Source: Chloroflexota bacterium (lineage in GTDB: Bacteria; Chloroflexota; UBA5177). From it: a stretch of 32,813 bases of DNA. Every line of letters begins with the position of its first letter. Positions within the stretch are counted from its first letter, which is position 1. The stretch spans positions 1-32,813 of the forward strand of contig QHBP01000366.1 of the NCBI GenBank assembly GCA_003244175.1, read 5' to 3'. A model generated the notes under the pieces. The model ran no database searches, was not told the origin of the DNA, and saw nothing but the letters and a program-made list of their open reading frames with translations. Shown in pieces: positions 30,951 to 32,813 of the stretch. A program made the translations under genes and the position numbers.

Positions 30951-32706
30951 TCATGTTTCGCCTCTCCGGCGTCGATGGTCCTGGTTCTGGACCGTTTTTA
31001 CGTGGTGGCAATGCCGGTGGAGCGCCTGTTTGTTCCTGAGGTGATGACCACCGGCAGGATCGATGTGGTCCACCTCGATCACGTCGCTATCGCGGAAGTA
31101 CAATCCACAGCATGCGCATTTTCCCAGCTGTCTGCCCAGGAGAGTCCCGACCGTCGTTCGCGTGAGGGGATGATCGCGCAGTCGCTTGCTCCAGTAGACC
31201 AGGTTCCCGTCGAACGGTGACGCCATTCCTCGAACCTTGCAGTGGTTGAGGTGGAAAGTGTCCGTGTGGTGCCGGAGCCGGCTGCTATCCTTCGGCGACG
31301 CAAAGGTCCACGCCTGTGGCGGCCGCATCGTCCAGTACCGGCGAACGATCCACCTCATCCCTTTCCGCGGGTGACGGCGCTGGGCCCAACGAAGCAGTTG
31401 CTGGGTCAACACGTGATCGGACGCCGCGAACGAGCGGTTGCAGCGCTGGGCGATCCGGAAGTAGTTCGTCCAGCCCACGATGACGGGTGAGAGCTGTACA
31501 ATCAACTCCCGTTGGGGCGCGCCCGATGTACCCGGAGGATGCTCTTCGTGTGCGCCAGGTGCCGTTTGATGGACTCCTTGCTCACGGTGATCTGCGTCCG
31601 GAAGCCTAGAGGCTGACCATTAGTCCGCCGTGCAGTATGCGTCTTGCCTGCCGGCCACTGACGGATGGTGAAGCCCAGGAAGTCGAACCCGACCTGGCCG
31701 TTCACTGGCTGATAGGTATGGGTGATCCTGGTCTTGTCTTGGTTGAGCTCAAGTCCCATGCGAGCGAGGAAGTCCTCGATGGCCAGCTTGGCTACCTCTA
31801 TGCCTTCCCGGTGTTTGCACAGGACCACAAAGTCATCCGCGTACCGTACGAGCCGGGCCTTGATGGGCGTGTATCGTTCGCTCTTTCGCCGAGGGACATC
31901 GTACGAGTCGTAGACCACCTGCTCCAGCCCGTGGAGGGCCACGTTCATGAGGAAGGGGGAGATCACTCCACCCTGCGGTGTCCCCTGCGTGGTCGGGACA
32001 TGGTCGCCTCCCACCATGACCCCTGCTTTGAGCCACCCTTGGATGGCCTGCTGGATGACCCGCGGCGCCTTGAGCTTGCAGAGCAAGGCCGGGTGCGAGA
32101 TGTTGTCGAAGCATCCTTGGATGTCCGCATCGAGGACGTACTTATCCTCGGTGTGGATGTTGTTGTAGATCGCTCCGATCGCATCCCAGCAGGAGCGTCC
32201 TGGGCGGAACCCGTAGCTATTGGGCTCAAAGCGTGCTTCCCATTGCGGTTCGAGTGCCATCGCGACCAAAGGGCTTGGTGGGCCCGATCCAACATCGTCG
32301 GGATGCCCAATCGGCGTCCTTCCGGTTTGCCTGGCTTGGGAATGATCACCTGGCGCACCGGTTTCGGTCTGATGGTCCGCGGGTCTGCCAGACGAGTGAC
32401 CAGAGCGAACCGGTCTTTGGGTCGAACCGACCGAACGCCATCGACCCCGGCGGTCACCTTTCCCTGGTTCTCCTGGGTCACCCGGCGAACTCCCAGCATC
32501 CTGGTTGACCAGGACTTCAGCAGCAGACGTTGGAGGCTGTGGACTGCCTTCTTGTTGCCACGTTGTTCGGCTCGGTAGATGCGCCGTTGCTGGCGGAACA
32601 CGTGTTGCTCTAGCTTGCGCCAGTTGACCGCGCTCCAGTCTTCGATCGGTGCTGTCACCGTCGCTTCCGTTTCGGCCAACTCGGGTGCCTCTACCTTCCA
32701 CATCAC
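30951..32706 (-). pseudogene. Group II intron-encoded reverse transcriptase/maturase/HNH protein, split in three frames
   Basis: The start MMWKVEAPELAETEA lies at 32706 or close to it. The N-terminal part (NWRKLEQHVFRQQRRIY, TAGVDGVRSV, VIIPKPGKPEGRRLGIPTM) runs to about 32265. The RT palm then continues in a second frame with EPNSYGFRPGRSCWDAI, GTPQGGVISPFLMNVAL and the catalytic YADD at 31832-31843. From about 31515 a third frame carries the maturase segment (LIVQLSPVIVGWTNYF; RRHPRKGMRW) and a C-terminal HNH nuclease (CACCG, EVDHIDP, LHRHCHHVK). One missing base near 31520 (GCGCGCCCC for GCGGCGCCCC) and a one- or two-base change near 32265-32272 explain the splits. The length if repaired is about 585 residues. 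Confidence 0.85.
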
Positions 32707-32813
32707 CGTGCCTCCGTCAGCCTATCCGCGGCATTACCCGCGGCCTTTGCTTGTGAGGCAATCCTGCACTCGCAGGGCATCCGGCCTGGCCGCCTGCTCA
32801 TCGTATCGACCAC

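Larger units (their letters stand above)
30829..32813 (-). mobile_element. Group II intron inserted in the IS66 transposase gene (5' end outside window)
   Basis: The element has the standard order on the minus strand: RNA domains I-III outside or at the window edge, an intron-encoded RT in domain IV, then domain V and domain VI, then the 3' splice site. Domain VI is CAGTCGCC/GGTGGCTG with a bulged A on the 3' side. The 3' end falls within 30826-30831, where the IS66 reading frame resumes. A CCGCGG stem at 32726-32743 is part of the upstream RNA. Intron and target gene have the same orientation, so splicing could in principle restore the transposase mRNA. Confidence 0.85.

Noticed and set aside
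30202-31011. Taking the whole 269-codon ORF as the transposase
   Set aside because: Its first 60 codons read through group II intron domains V and VI; only the part after about 30828 is IS66.
31637-32578. Plus-strand ORF of 313 codons
   Set aside because: It is antisense to the intron RT, which has clear family motifs on the other strand.
1-32813. CRISPR array, tRNA or rRNA genes
   Set aside because: No regularly spaced direct repeats and no tRNA or rRNA landmarks were seen.

Overview
The window is GC-rich and gene-dense and comes from a bacterium. The most likely source is a Chloroflexota member or a close neighbour such as Thermomicrobia- or Dormibacterota-like lineages. The reasons are a Thr/Pro-rich membrane-anchored protein, SARP/AAA and XRE/STAND multidomain regulators, a mycothiol-type DinB-fold protein, many GTG and TTG starts, and frequent ATGA start/stop overlaps. 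No rRNA, tRNA or phylogenetic marker is present, so this placement is an inference.

Layout. (1) 1-5055 holds two divergent ABC-2 type export systems. On the minus strand are an ATPase, a permease and a frameshifted SAM methyltransferase. On the plus strand are a YtrA-type GntR repressor, an ATPase and a permease, behind a strong sigma-70-like promoter with a palindrome over its -10 box. (2) 5163-9298 holds a frameshifted PEP mutase/isocitrate lyase-family gene, a third ABC exporter (ATPase and two permeases) and a small conserved-looking protein. (3) 9393-13160 holds small genes, a glutathionyl-hydroquinone reductase-like gene coupled to a small membrane protein, a Phd/VapB-like antitoxin followed by a truncated PIN toxin, an Nramp transporter remnant, a HAD phosphatase and a SixA-like phosphatase. 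(4) 13223-16513 is a minus-strand peptide/nickel-type ABC importer (binding protein and two permeases, no ATPases). (5) 16613-19373 is a graveyard: an NHL-repeat fragment faces a broken adenylate cyclase/SARP/AAA/TPR regulator. (6) 19447-21871 holds a zinc-ribbon protein, a DsbA-fold protein, a lipoprotein, a Thr/Pro-rich membrane protein and an A-type Fe-S carrier-like protein.

(7) 21872-23007 has no protein gene of usual size. It does contain a run of six hairpins ending in an almost ideal intrinsic terminator, with a Shine-Dalgarno-led 11-codon ORF at its 5' side; I read this as a candidate structured regulatory RNA. (8) 23008-26585 is an operon of metE, cytidine deaminase and a mycothiol-dependent-isomerase-like protein. 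An S-box-like sequence lies just upstream of metE. (9) 26780-28091 holds a frameshifted surface-protein-type domain gene, a rhodanese remnant and an ABM-like protein. (10) 28256-30111 is an XRE/NB-ARC/TPR regulator split by an internal deletion. (11) 30202-32813 is the 3' half of an IS66 transposase gene interrupted by a group II intron that runs off the window.

A common thread is damage. At least four genes carry one-base indels (methyltransferase, PEP mutase-like, surface domain, intron RT) and at least six are cut or internally deleted (VapC, Nramp, NHL, cyclase/SARP/AAA, rhodanese, XRE/STAND). This could be real genome decay around mobile elements, or indel and chimera errors in a metagenomic assembly. 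The sequence alone does not decide.
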